Positions 1 to 8,289 of a stretch of 31,299 bases of DNA are shown in pieces; position 1 is the first letter of the stretch, and every line of letters starts with the position of its first letter. Both the position numbers and the translations under genes were made by a program. Location: assembly GCA_035513215.1 (NCBI GenBank), contig DATKCK010000011.1, positions 1 to 31,299 on the forward strand, written 5' to 3'. The notes under the pieces are model-generated. The model worked only from the letters and a program-made list of their open reading frames with translations, was not told the origin of the DNA and made no database searches. The stretch is from DATCZB01 sp035513215 (lineage in GTDB: Bacteria > Pseudomonadota > Gammaproteobacteria > Steroidobacterales > Rariloculaceae).

Positions 1-801
1 GAGCTGCTCGATGCGTTCATCCGCTACGCGCCGCCGCCGCTGCCGCGGGCGGCCGAGAGCCGCGTGGTCGATCCGGGGGAGCCCGCGCTCTCCGGCTTCG
101 TGTTCAAGATCCAAGCGAACATGGATCCGGCGCACCGCGACCGCATCGCGTTCTTGCGCATCTGCAGCGGCCGCTATCGGCCCGGCATGAAGCTCTACCA
201 CACGCGGCTCGGGCGGGAGGTCCGCGTGAGCGACGCGATCACCTTCATGGCGGCCGACCGGCAAGCGGCCGAGGAGGCGTTCGCGGGCGACATCATCGGC
301 CTGCACAATCACGGCACGATCAACATCGGCGACAGCTTCAGCGAGGGCGAGGATCTCGCGTTCACCGGGATTCCGAATTTCGCACCGGAGCTGTTCCGGC
401 GCGCCGTTCTGAGAGACCCGCTGAAGCTCAAAGCCTTGCAAAAGGGTTTGGCTCAGCTTTGCGAGGAGGGGGCGACGCAGCTCTTTCGCCCCGTCGCGAA
501 CAACAATCTGATCATCGGGGCCGTCGGGCCGCTACAGTTCGATGTCGCGAGCTTCAGGCTCAAGAGCGAATACGGCGTCGATTGCAGCTTCGAGAACGTG
601 ACCATCGCGACGGCGCGATGGGTGCGCGGCAAGGACCCGAAGCTGCTCGAGCAGTTCCGGATCCGATTGACCCAGAATCTCGCGGTCGATCACGCGGGCG
701 AGCTCGTATTGCTGGCGCCGACCCTCGTCAGCCTCAGGCTGACCGAGGAGCGCTGGCCCGACCTCGAGTTTCGCGCTACGCGGGAGCACGCGACGGTCTG
801 A
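1..801 (+). CDS. prfC: Peptide chain release factor 3 (3' part)
   Basis: The frame is open from the first base, so the gene enters from outside the window and only about 266 C-terminal residues are present; the E. coli protein has about 529. RF3 is a cytoplasmic translational GTPase that removes RF1/RF2 from the ribosome after termination. The GTP-binding domain lies outside the window. What remains matches domains II and III: a beta-barrel segment with SGFVFKIQANMDPAHRDRIAF, then GDIIGLHNHGTINIGDSF, then FRPVANNNLIIGAVGPLQFD. These are hallmark RF3 stretches and separate it from EF-G. The last 26 bases overlap the 3' end of the convergent tgpA gene. Confidence 0.95.
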   Translation, partial: ELLDAFIRYAPPPLPRAAESRVVDPGEPALSGFVFKIQANMDPAHRDRIAFLRICSGRYRPGMKLYHTRLGREVRVSDAITFMAADRQAAEEAFAGDIIGLHNHGTINIGDSFSEGEDLAFTGIPNFAPELFRRAVLRDPLKLKALQKGLAQLCEEGATQLFRPVANNNLIIGAVGPLQFDVASFRLKSEYGVDCSFENVTIATARWVRGKDPKLLEQFRIRLTQNLAVDHAGELVLLAPTLVSLRLTEERWPDLEFRATREHATV

Positions 802-2779
802 ACCCGCCGACGAGAGAGACCAGCCGCGCGAGCGCGGCGCCGGCGGGGTCGGGCTCGTAACGTGCCGCGAGATAGGCGGCGGTTATCGCGGCGATCGTGG
901 CTGCGTCCGCAGGTCTCAGGTTGCGCGCTCTGTTCGCGTAGGCGCTCGGCGTCTCGCCGGCCTGCATCGGCTCGACGCTGAGTCGCCTGAGCTTGCGCTC
1001 GAATTGCTCGAAGCTCCGCGCGGCGGCATCGCGCCGTCGACCGCGCCGACTGCCGAGATTGGAGTAGAACGCAAGCGCCGCCACGAGCAGGGCCGTTGCC
1101 GCGACGGACATCAGGAAAAGGTCGCGCCGGTCCGGCCGCTCGAGGCCGAGCGACTCGACCAGCGTTCGCTGAAGCGCCGGACCGTAGCCGATGACCCAGT
1201 CGCTCCAGAACGTGTCGACGGCGTCCCAGGCAAGCGTCGCCTGGCGCAGCCAGGTCATGCGTCCGATTCGCGAGCCGAGGGTAGCGTCGTTTTGCGCCGT
1301 CGCGCGCGTCGAGCCGAGAGCGATGCGCTCCGGCGCGACCGCCGATACGGGATCGACGCGAACCCAGCCGTCCGCGGGCATCCAGACCTCGGTCCAGGCG
1401 TGCGCCTCCGACTGGCGGACGATGTAATAGTCGCCGAAGGTGTTGAGCTCGCCGCCCTGATAGCCCGTCACGACGCGCGTCGGCACGCCGGCCATGCGCA
1501 GCATGATCGCGAAGGCGGAGGCGTAGTGCTCGCAGAATCCCTCCTTCGACTCGAAGATGAACTCGTCGGCCGTGTGCTCGCCGAGCGGCGGCGGCGTCAG
1601 CGTGTAGAAGAAATCTTCCTGACGGAACACGTCGAGGGCGCGCTCGATGAAGGTTCGCGTGTCGGGGTCATCCGCAAGGAATCGCTCGACCAGCTCGCGT
1701 GTCCTCGGATTGATGTCCGGCGGCAAGCGCGTGAAGAATACGATCTCGTTGGCGGTCAGCACCTCGCCGGCCCGGTACCGCGAGTGGCTCGTGACGGAAT
1801 AGGTCAGGCGGCCGGTGTTGACGCCGAATGCATAACGAAGCTGATAATCGTCGCTCATGATGAGGGAGCGGCGGCGGTCCTCGCTCTCCCAGGTTTCGGG
1901 CATGTCGATTGCGAAAGCCCACCCGCGTCCATCGGGCTCGAGCATGACGCGATAGCGGCTCGTCTGGCCGAGGTATTCCAGCGTGTTGTCGACCCTGCCG
2001 CGTATGCCGTTGTTCTGACCCCAGGTCCGTCCGTCGAACATCTCGAGCACGGGTCCGCGCCAGTAGAGATCCGACTGGGCCGGGGGCTGGCCTATGAACT
2101 CGACGCGAAACGCGATCTCGTCCGAGAGCCCCAAGTCCGTGATGTCGCCCGGGCTCATCGAGCCCGCGAGCCCCGACGCGCCGCTGCTCGTGTCCCCGGG
2201 CAGTCCCCAGAGCGGTCCTGGCAGGCGCGGAAACAGCAGGAACAGCACGATCATCACCGGCAGCGAGTGCGTCAGCAATCGTCCGGCGAGCTTCGCCGTC
2301 GGCCGGTTCGCCAGCAGCGGCCCCTGTCGTCCGACCTGAAGCAGGCCGAGCGTCGTGATCCAGACGAAGGCGAGCACGTAGAGCCCTTTGATCAGGCCGC
2401 CGCCCGCCAGCAGGCTCGCGAACACGAGGAAGTACGCGATGACGGTCAAGAGCATGTGATCGCGCTGCGATTTCGCCTCGAGGAACTTCAGCGAGACCAT
2501 GACGATGAGCAGCGCGGTGCCGGGCGTGAGACCGTTGACGGTTCTGAATTCGACGAGCACGGCGCCGAGCGCCACGATCGTGACGAGCCACATGATCCGG
2601 CGCTTGGGCAACGGCCATCGCAAAAGGCGCGCTGCGAAGCGCCAGCCGATGCACGCGCACAGCAGCAGCGGCATCCAGACGGGGAGGCTCGTCCAGTGCG
2701 GCAGGCTCGCGCCGACCACGATGCCGGCCGTCCAGGCGAGGCGCGAGAGACCCGCCGTGTTTTGCGCGATCGTGCTCAT
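776..2779 (-). CDS. tgpA: Membrane transglutaminase-like protein, TgpA type
   Basis: About 667 residues, close to Pseudomonas TgpA. N-terminal half: a run of hydrophobic helices (DUF3488-type) up to roughly residue 200. Then a periplasmic transglutaminase-like core with a visible Cys-His-Asp triad: Cys in EGFCEHYASAF (about 417), His in SEAHAWTEVW (about 458), Asp in WVRVDPVSAV (about 473). One more membrane helix follows near residue 560, then a cytoplasmic tail (DUF4129-like). The start at MSTIAQN was chosen because its ATG overlaps the DUF58 stop as ATGA; a longer frame upstream has a low-complexity arginine-rich translation. Order MoxR-DUF58-TgpA matches P. aeruginosa, where TgpA is reported essential. 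Its substrate is not known; a role in envelope or peptidoglycan maintenance is inference. Confidence 0.9.
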   Translation of the reverse strand: MSTIAQNTAGLSRLAWTAGIVVGASLPHWTSLPVWMPLLLCACIGWRFAARLLRWPLPKRRIMWLVTIVALGAVLVEFRTVNGLTPGTALLIVMVSLKFLEAKSQRDHMLLTVIAYFLVFASLLAGGGLIKGLYVLAFVWITTLGLLQVGRQGPLLANRPTAKLAGRLLTHSLPVMIVLFLLFPRLPGPLWGLPGDTSSGASGLAGSMSPGDITDLGLSDEIAFRVEFIGQPPAQSDLYWRGPVLEMFDGRTWGQNNGIRGRVDNTLEYLGQTSRYRVMLEPDGRGWAFAIDMPETWESEDRRRSLIMSDDYQLRYAFGVNTGRLTYSVTSHSRYRAGEVLTANEIVFFTRLPPDINPRTRELVERFLADDPDTRTFIERALDVFRQEDFFYTLTPPPLGEHTADEFIFESKEGFCEHYASAFAIMLRMAGVPTRVVTGYQGGELNTFGDYYIVRQSEAHAWTEVWMPADGWVRVDPVSAVAPERIALGSTRATAQNDATLGSRIGRMTWLRQATLAWDAVDTFWSDWVIGYGPALQRTLVESLGLERPDRRDLFLMSVAATALLVAALAFYSNLGSRRGRRRDAAARSFEQFERKLRRLSVEPMQAGETPSAYANRARNLRPADAATIAAITAAYLAARYEPDPAGAALARLVSLVGGFRPSRAPA

Positions 2780-3744
2780 GCCGGGAGGCCGAACAGGGCG
2801 AGCGCCTGGAGGCAATCGTGAAGGTGCCGGTCGCCGCTGCCGAGCGGGATCTTCCGGCCCGGGAGGACGAGACCGAAGCTTAGTCTTGCGTCCGCGGCAT
2901 CGAGGCACCAGCGGGCGAGCTGCGAGAGTCTCGTTTCGTCGTCGGGACCGTCGAGCTCGTGCCAGTCGAAGAGGCAGGGACGATCGGCGCCGCCCGAGAA
3001 CTGCTTGACGAGGAGCTGGTCGGTGCGCGCGTAGGCTTTCCATGCGAGGCGCCGCGGCGGATCGCCGGGCGCGGCGTCGCGCAGGCCTGCGAAGTCGTCC
3101 TCCTCGCGGTTGCTGATCGAACGCGTGCCGTACGCGTCGCTGCCCGCCGGCAATGGCCGTCCCGGCGGAGCCGGCCGCGGATAGACGAGGCAGCGGGCAT
3201 CCATGTGGATCCAGGTCCAGGCGCGGAACAGGTTGCCCGGGTGACTCGTCGCGATCGAGAACCGCGCGAGGCGCGCCCAGCCGCGCTCCGTCGTCGGGTA
3301 GTGCAGATGCAGCATCGCCGTCGTGCCGGGCGCGATGTCGACGGGCCCGTCATGGGAGCCGCCGCAGTCGCCGACGATGTCGAATCTCGGCGCCGAGGTG
3401 TGGTTCTCCAGCGAGATGCGAAAGCGAGCTTCCTCGCCGGCGAACACGGGATCGGCGCCGGCGAAGCTGACCGTCGTTCCGAGCAGATTGTTGTGGCAGT
3501 GCTGCATCGTCACGAGGCCGAGGCCTGCGAGCAGAAAGGTCAGCGCGAATCCGAGGCTTGCGCCGTAGTTCAGTGAGCCGAGCAGCATCGCGAGCACCAT
3601 CGCCGCGAAGACGATGCCGTATCGGGTCGGCAGAATGTAGATCCGGCGCCGCTTCAGCGTGACGGCGTGGCCGTCGTCACCCTGGCGACGCCTCGCCCAA
3701 TCGGCGGCCCAGTACCGCAGGCGTTCCGACTGGGCGCTCAGCAT
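2776..3744 (-). CDS. DUF58 domain protein
   Basis: About 322 residues. Two adjacent membrane helices lie near residues 42-80 (YGIVFAAMVLAMLLGSLNYG onwards), followed by a soluble region. The C-terminal DUF58 signature is clear: LRDAAPGDPPRRLAWKAYAR followed by LLVKQF. DUF58 proteins routinely accompany MoxR ATPases and are thought to act with them in assembling or activating envelope or metal-dependent complexes; the exact reaction is unknown. The start at MLSAQSERLRYWAADW is 4 bases after the MoxR stop. An ATG 57 bases further upstream would add 19 residues inside moxR and is less likely. The end overlaps tgpA by ATGA, implying translational coupling. Confidence 0.88.
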   Translation of the reverse strand: MLSAQSERLRYWAADWARRRQGDDGHAVTLKRRRIYILPTRYGIVFAAMVLAMLLGSLNYGASLGFALTFLLAGLGLVTMQHCHNNLLGTTVSFAGADPVFAGEEARFRISLENHTSAPRFDIVGDCGGSHDGPVDIAPGTTAMLHLHYPTTERGWARLARFSIATSHPGNLFRAWTWIHMDARCLVYPRPAPPGRPLPAGSDAYGTRSISNREEDDFAGLRDAAPGDPPRRLAWKAYARTDQLLVKQFSGGADRPCLFDWHELDGPDDETRLSQLARWCLDAADARLSFGLVLPGRKIPLGSGDRHLHDCLQALALFGLPA

Positions 3745-3748
3745 CGGA

Positions 3749-4702
3749 TCAGGGAACGGGGACGGTCGCGAGAATCGCGCGGCCGGGGTCGCTCGGCGCA
3801 TCGCGCGAGGCGCGCTCGAGCCGGTGATCGACGACGGCCGTGAAAATGGCCTGCACGTCTTCCGGATGCACGCCCTGATGCCCTTCCATCAGCGCCCAGG
3901 CCTGAGCGGCCTTGACCAGCGCCATGCCGGCGCGCGGCGATAGCCCCGTGAGGAAGTCGCCGCTCTCGCGCGTGTGTCGGATCAGCGCCTGAACGTAGTC
4001 GAGCAGCGGCTCCGATACGTGGATCTCCGGCACGCGTTCCTGCAAACGCAGCAGCGAATCGGCCGTGAGCGCGGGCTCCATCCGCTCGATCAGCCGGCGC
4101 CGCTCGCCTTTCGCCAGCAGAATCCGCTCCTGCGCGGGATCCGGGTAGCCGAGCTCGATCTGCATCAGGAAGCGGTCGAGCTGGGACTCCGGCAACGGAA
4201 ACGTGCCGATCTGATGTTGCGGATTCTGAGTCGCGATGACGAAGAACGGGGCAGGCAGCGCATAGGTCTTGCCGTCGGCCGTCACCTGCCGTTCCTCCAT
4301 CGCCTCGAGCAGCGCGCTTTGCGCTTTGGGAGTCGCGCGGTTGATCTCGTCGCCGAGGACGACCTGCGAGAAGATCGGGCCCCGATGAAACTCGAAGCTG
4401 CCGCTGTCGCGCTGGTAGATCGAAACGCCGAGCACGTCGGCCGGCAGGAGATCGCTCGTGAACTGAATCCGCTGATAGCTCAAGCCGAGTGCTTTAGCCA
4501 GCGCATGCGCGAGCGTCGTCTTGCCGACGCCCGGCAGATCCTGGATCAGCAGATGCCCCTCGGCCAGCATGCAGGCAACGGCGAGCCGAAGCTGATGCGG
4601 TTTGCCGACGATGATGGTCTCGAGCGTCTCGATGACGCGGTCGATCAGCGCGCGCTGGGCCGCGCTCGCGTCGGGGGCCGGGGTCAATCTGGAGCTTGCC
4701 AT
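3749..4702 (-). CDS. MoxR-family AAA+ ATPase
   Basis: About 317 residues, normal for the family. Walker A is at residues 55-63 (DLPGVGKTT) and Walker B at about 114-121 (VVLGDEIN). The sensor stretch FFVIATQNPQHQIGTFPLPE and the SQLDRFLMQ segment that follows are classic MoxR. The C-terminal lid is present (GLSPRAGMALVKAAQAWA). MoxR ATPases are cytoplasmic chaperone-like enzymes acting with DUF58/VWA partners. Start: ATG in MASSRLTPAP. A second ATG 8 bases upstream lies in another frame. The gene follows valS after 83 bases that contain a long inverted repeat, so it may be a separate transcription unit. Confidence 0.93.
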   Translation of the reverse strand: MASSRLTPAPDASAAQRALIDRVIETLETIIVGKPHQLRLAVACMLAEGHLLIQDLPGVGKTTLAHALAKALGLSYQRIQFTSDLLPADVLGVSIYQRDSGSFEFHRGPIFSQVVLGDEINRATPKAQSALLEAMEERQVTADGKTYALPAPFFVIATQNPQHQIGTFPLPESQLDRFLMQIELGYPDPAQERILLAKGERRRLIERMEPALTADSLLRLQERVPEIHVSEPLLDYVQALIRHTRESGDFLTGLSPRAGMALVKAAQAWALMEGHQGVHPEDVQAIFTAVVDHRLERASRDAPSDPGRAILATVPVP

Positions 4703-4740
4703 GGCGCCATGGTCGCCGAAAACGGGAACGGGATACAGTC

Positions 4741-4770
4741 CGCGCTCCGGTTTGTGTGAACTGGAGCGCG
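4741..4770. repeat. Inverted repeat between valS and the MoxR gene
   Basis: Arms 4741-4752 and 4759-4770 pair over 12 positions with a 6-base loop (TGTGTG). Read as plus-strand RNA the stem is complete with one G-U pair; read as minus-strand RNA, the direction of the flanking genes, it has one A-C mismatch. It begins 15 bases past the valS stop. No T-run follows on either side, so it is not a textbook intrinsic terminator. It could be a processing or attenuation hairpin between valS and the MoxR cluster, or a protein-binding dyad. Confidence 0.55.
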
Positions 4771-4785
4771 TCGCAGCTACTCGTT

Positions 4786-7542
4786 TCAGGCGATCTCGGC
4801 GAGTTTCTCGAGCTGGCTTTTCAGCTTTGCCTGCCGCCGCTCGAGATCGGCGGCGCGGTCGCGCTCTTTCGCGACGACCTCGGGCGGTGCATTGGCGACG
4901 AATTGTCCGTTGCCGAGCTTCTTCGCGGTCTGGTCGAGATCCCTGGCGAGCTTGGCGAGCTGCTTCTCGAGACGCTCGATTTCCCTGCTGGTGTCGACGA
5001 GGCCGGCGAGCGGGATCAGGATCTGCATCTCGCCGAGCAGTGCCGTCGCGACGCCCGCCGGTTTCTCGGAGGGCCGAAGCCACGTGATGCTCTCGACGCG
5101 CGCGAGCCGATCGATGAAAAGGCGATTGCCGTCGACGCGCTTCCTGTCGAGATCGCTGAAGCCGCGAAGCTGAACCGGCAGCGGGCGGCCGGCGCTCAAG
5201 TTCATCTCGCCGCGGATCTGGCGCACGCCGACGATGAAGCCCTTGAGCCATTCGATCTCGGAGACGGAGTCGGCGTCTGCCTCGAAGTCGCCCGTTTCCG
5301 GATAAGGCTCGAGCATGATCGTCTCTCCGTCTCTGCCGAGCCTGTTCTCGAGCGCGAGCCAGAGTTCCTCGGTGACGAACGGAATGATCGGATGCAGCAG
5401 CTTCAGGAGCGCGTCGAGAACGGCGGCCAGCGTTTCGCGGGCGCCGCGCTTGCACGCTGGCGGGATATCGTCGCCGTTGAGAATCGGCTTCGTCAGCTCG
5501 AGATACCAGTCGCAATACTCGTGCCAGGTGAACTCATGGAGCGCCTGGGTCACGAGGTCGAAGCGGTAGCTTTCGAGGCCGGCGAGCGTATCGGCGACGC
5601 AGGCCTTGAGCCGGGAGCGGATCCAGCGATCGGCAACGCCGAGCTCGACATCGCCGTCGTCGCCGTCCTCGAGCTGCGCCAGCACGTAGTGGGACGCATT
5701 CCAGAGCTTGTTGCAGAACTTGTGGTAGCCATCGATGCGGCCGAGATCGAATCGAACGTCGCGCGCGAGCGTCGCGAGCGACGTGAAGGTCATGCGCAGC
5801 GCGTCCGTACCGAAGGCGGAAATGCCGTCGGGAAACTCCGCCCGGGTGACCTTCTCGATGACGGGCCGCTGCCCGGGGTCCATCAGCGCCTCGGTGCGTT
5901 TGGCGATCAGGCCTTCGAGGTCGATGCCGTCGATGAGATCCAGCGGGTCGAGGATATTGCCCTTGGACTTGGACATCTTCTGGCCTTCGTGGTCGCGCAC
6001 GAGCCCGTGAAGGTAGACCTCGCGGAAAGGCACCTCGCCCGTGAAGTGAAGCCCCATCATGATCATGCGCGCGACCCAGAAGAATATGATGTCGAAGCCG
6101 GTCACGAGCACGTTGGTCGGATAGAAGCGCTCGTACTCGCTGGTCCTTTCCGGCCACCCGAGCGTCGAGAACGGCCAGAGCGCCGACGAGAACCACGTGT
6201 CGAGCACATCAGGGTCCTGCTCCAGGATCACGTCGGGCGCGAGCCCGTGCTTGCCGCGGACGTCGGCTTCGTCGCGCCCGACATAGATACCGCCCCGATG
6301 GTCGTACCACGCCGGTATACGATGACCCCACCACAGTTGCCGCGAGATGCACCAGTCCTGAATGTTGCGCATCCATTCGAAATAGGTCTTGGTCCAGCTT
6401 TCGGGCACGAAGCGAATCGCTCCGGACTCGATGGCGGCAACCGCCGCTTCGGCCAGCGGCCTGGTGTTCACGTACCACTGGTCGGTCAGATACGGCTCGA
6501 CGATGGCGCCGGAGCGGCCGCAGCGCGGAATCATCGCAGTGTGATCCTCGATGCCGTCGAGAAGCCCGAGCGCATCGAGATCCGCGACCACGCGCCTGCG
6601 TGCCTCGAAGCGATCGAGGCCGCGATAGGCTTCGGGAGCGTTTTCGTTCAGCGCGGCGTCGTCGTCGAAAATGTTGATCATCGGCAGCGAATGCCGCTGA
6701 CCGATTTCGTAGTCGTTGAAGTCGTGCGCGGGCGTTATCTTGACGCAGCCTGTGCCGAACTCGGGGTCGACGTGCTCGTCCGCGATGACGAGAATCTCCC
6801 GGTCGGCGAGCGGCAGGCGGATCGTTCTGCCGACCCAGCGCCGATAGCGCTCGTCGTCGGGATGGACGGCGACGGCCGTATCGCCGAGCATCGTCTCCGG
6901 GCGCGTCGTCGCGACGACGAGCGAGCCGTCGCCGTCGGTGAGCGGATAACGAAACCGCCAGAGCTTCGCCGACTCCTCGGCGCTGTCGACCTCGAGGTCG
7001 GATACGGCGGTGTGCAGCGTCGGATCCCAGTTGACGAGCCGCTTGCCGCGATAGATCAGGCCGTCGTCGTAGAGCTTGACGAAAACTTCGGTGACGACGC
7101 GCGAAAGGCCCGGGTCCATCGTGAAGAGCTCCCGGGACCAGTCGACCGAGTCGCCGAGCCGTCGCATCTGCCTATTGATCGTATCGCCGGAACGACGCTT
7201 CCAGTCCCAGACGCGCGCGATGAAGCGTTCGCGGCCGAGCGAACGGCGGTCCGTGCCTTCGGCCTCGAGCATGCGCTCGACGACGATCTGGGTTGCGATG
7301 CCGGCATGATCGGTACCGGGCTGCCACAGCGTATCGTCGCCGCGCATGCGGTGATAACGAATCAACGCGTCCTTGATCGTGTGGCCGAAGGCGTGGCCCA
7401 TGTGCAAGGTGCCGGTGACATTTGGCGGCGGGATGACGATGCAGTAAGGGTTGCCATGGCCAGTCGGCGCGAAGTAACCGGCGCTTTCCCAACGCCGATA
7501 ATGATGCCGCTCGAACTCGGCCGGGCGATATTCCCTGCTCAT
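4786..7542 (-). CDS. valS: Valyl-tRNA synthetase
   Basis: About 918 residues (E. coli about 951). It charges tRNA-Val with valine in the cytoplasm. Class I motifs are both present: HMGH in NVTGTLHMGHAFGHT (residues 47-50) and KMSKS in GQKMSKSKGNILDP (about 521). The editing (CP1) domain lies between them, with TTRPETMLGDTAVAVHP. The tail from about residue 840 is the lysine/arginine-rich coiled coil of ValRS (LVDTSREIERLEKQLAKLAR). The start MSREYRPAEFERHHYRRWE aligns with the usual ValS N-terminus. It is the fourth gene in the pepA-holC-small ORF-valS run, 7 bases after the small gene's stop. A 962-residue open frame on the opposite strand here is a GC artefact. Confidence 0.98.
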   Translation of the reverse strand: MSREYRPAEFERHHYRRWESAGYFAPTGHGNPYCIVIPPPNVTGTLHMGHAFGHTIKDALIRYHRMRGDDTLWQPGTDHAGIATQIVVERMLEAEGTDRRSLGRERFIARVWDWKRRSGDTINRQMRRLGDSVDWSRELFTMDPGLSRVVTEVFVKLYDDGLIYRGKRLVNWDPTLHTAVSDLEVDSAEESAKLWRFRYPLTDGDGSLVVATTRPETMLGDTAVAVHPDDERYRRWVGRTIRLPLADREILVIADEHVDPEFGTGCVKITPAHDFNDYEIGQRHSLPMINIFDDDAALNENAPEAYRGLDRFEARRRVVADLDALGLLDGIEDHTAMIPRCGRSGAIVEPYLTDQWYVNTRPLAEAAVAAIESGAIRFVPESWTKTYFEWMRNIQDWCISRQLWWGHRIPAWYDHRGGIYVGRDEADVRGKHGLAPDVILEQDPDVLDTWFSSALWPFSTLGWPERTSEYERFYPTNVLVTGFDIIFFWVARMIMMGLHFTGEVPFREVYLHGLVRDHEGQKMSKSKGNILDPLDLIDGIDLEGLIAKRTEALMDPGQRPVIEKVTRAEFPDGISAFGTDALRMTFTSLATLARDVRFDLGRIDGYHKFCNKLWNASHYVLAQLEDGDDGDVELGVADRWIRSRLKACVADTLAGLESYRFDLVTQALHEFTWHEYCDWYLELTKPILNGDDIPPACKRGARETLAAVLDALLKLLHPIIPFVTEELWLALENRLGRDGETIMLEPYPETGDFEADADSVSEIEWLKGFIVGVRQIRGEMNLSAGRPLPVQLRGFSDLDRKRVDGNRLFIDRLARVESITWLRPSEKPAGVATALLGEMQILIPLAGLVDTSREIERLEKQLAKLARDLDQTAKKLGNGQFVANAPPEVVAKERDRAADLERRQAKLKSQLEKLAEIA

Positions 7543-7549
7543 CGGCAGC

Positions 7550-7834
7550 TCAGTAGTCCGGGTCGTCGCCGAGGCGCTCTCTGAGCAGAGCGTCGATCAT
7601 CTCGGGAAGCTCGCGGCGCAGCCGTTCGGAGATCTGCCTGAATATCGAGGATTCCATCTCGGCGAACGCCTTGCGCATGATCTCGTCGGTGAGAGCGAAA
7701 GTGTTGGAGGCCAGTTGGGTCTGAAGCTCCGCGATCAGCGCATCCATGCGGGCGTTGGTCCGTTCGAGCAGCTCGGCGGCGTTGTCGATCTCGTCGGTGA
7801 GAATCGGAATCTGTACCTTCGATTCGGCCGCCAT
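7550..7834 (-). CDS. Small unknown protein between holC and valS
   Basis: About 94 residues, start ATG (MAAESK). I do not recognise a named family with certainty. It begins with VQIPILTDEID, resembling the IPxLTD stretch seen in short proteobacterial proteins (DUF2486-like), then is mostly predicted amphipathic helix (ELLERTNARMDALIAELQTQ; AEMESSIFRQISERLRRELP) and ends in an acidic DDPDY. No signal peptide or membrane segment. It lies 23 bases after holC and 7 before valS, on the same strand, so it is probably co-transcribed. A role near the Pol III chi subunit or ValRS would be guesswork. A longer version starting inside holC reads as arginine-rich shadow and is rejected. Confidence 0.75.
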   Translation of the reverse strand: MAAESKVQIPILTDEIDNAAELLERTNARMDALIAELQTQLASNTFALTDEIMRKAFAEMESSIFRQISERLRRELPEMIDALLRERLGDDPDY

Positions 7835-7857
7835 CTCGTGCTCAGAGGTGCTCGCGC

Positions 7858-8289
7858 TCAGACGTGGTGAGTCCGCAACTCGTATCCCCGGTCGCGATAA
7901 TAACGAAATCGCTCGCGTCCGGCTGCCCTGGCATCCTCCTCGGCCCCGACGAGCTCGGCGACGCGGCCGAAACGGCCGAAGAAGTCGGGGACGTCGGGGG
8001 CGAGATTGATGAGCAGATCCCATCGTCCGTCCTCGGGCTCCTGACCGGACCCGATCAGAACGGGCTCGCCCTCGCTCGCGGCCGAGTGCGAGAGCAGCCG
8101 ATGCGGCAGGAAGCTGCCCTGCGAGAAGGTCCAGAGCAAGCCGTCGAGGCGGGCGCAATCCGTGTCCGATTCGGCATTGATCAGGACCTCGTGGTCGCTC
8201 TGGACGGCCTTCTCGGCGATGCGGCAGGCGAGCGTGAGTCGCGCCTCCTTAGTCGGCTGCTCGAGGATGTAGAAGTCGACGCGCGTCAC
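7858..8289 (-). CDS. holC: DNA polymerase III chi subunit
   Basis: About 143 residues, the normal size. Chi links the clamp loader (through psi) to single-stranded DNA-binding protein at the replication fork. N-terminal MTRVDFYILEQ and the core ARLDGLLWTFSQGSFLPHRL are typical HolC, as is the later PEDGRWDLLINLAPDVPDFF. The start codon is GTG. It directly abuts the pepA stop (TAA then GTG with no gap), so translational coupling is likely. The pepA-holC-valS order is standard in gammaproteobacteria. Confidence 0.95.
   Translation of the reverse strand: MTRVDFYILEQPTKEARLTLACRIAEKAVQSDHEVLINAESDTDCARLDGLLWTFSQGSFLPHRLLSHSAASEGEPVLIGSGQEPEDGRWDLLINLAPDVPDFFGRFGRVAELVGAEEDARAAGRERFRYYRDRGYELRTHHV

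Noticed and set aside
1004..2821. A 605-codon plus-strand frame over tgpA
   Set aside because: Arginine/histidine-rich shadow without domains; tgpA has an intact catalytic triad.
4696..7584. A 962-codon open frame antisense to valS
   Set aside because: Codon pattern is the mirror of the valS third positions in a GC-rich genome; the translation has no recognisable domain while valS is unmistakable.
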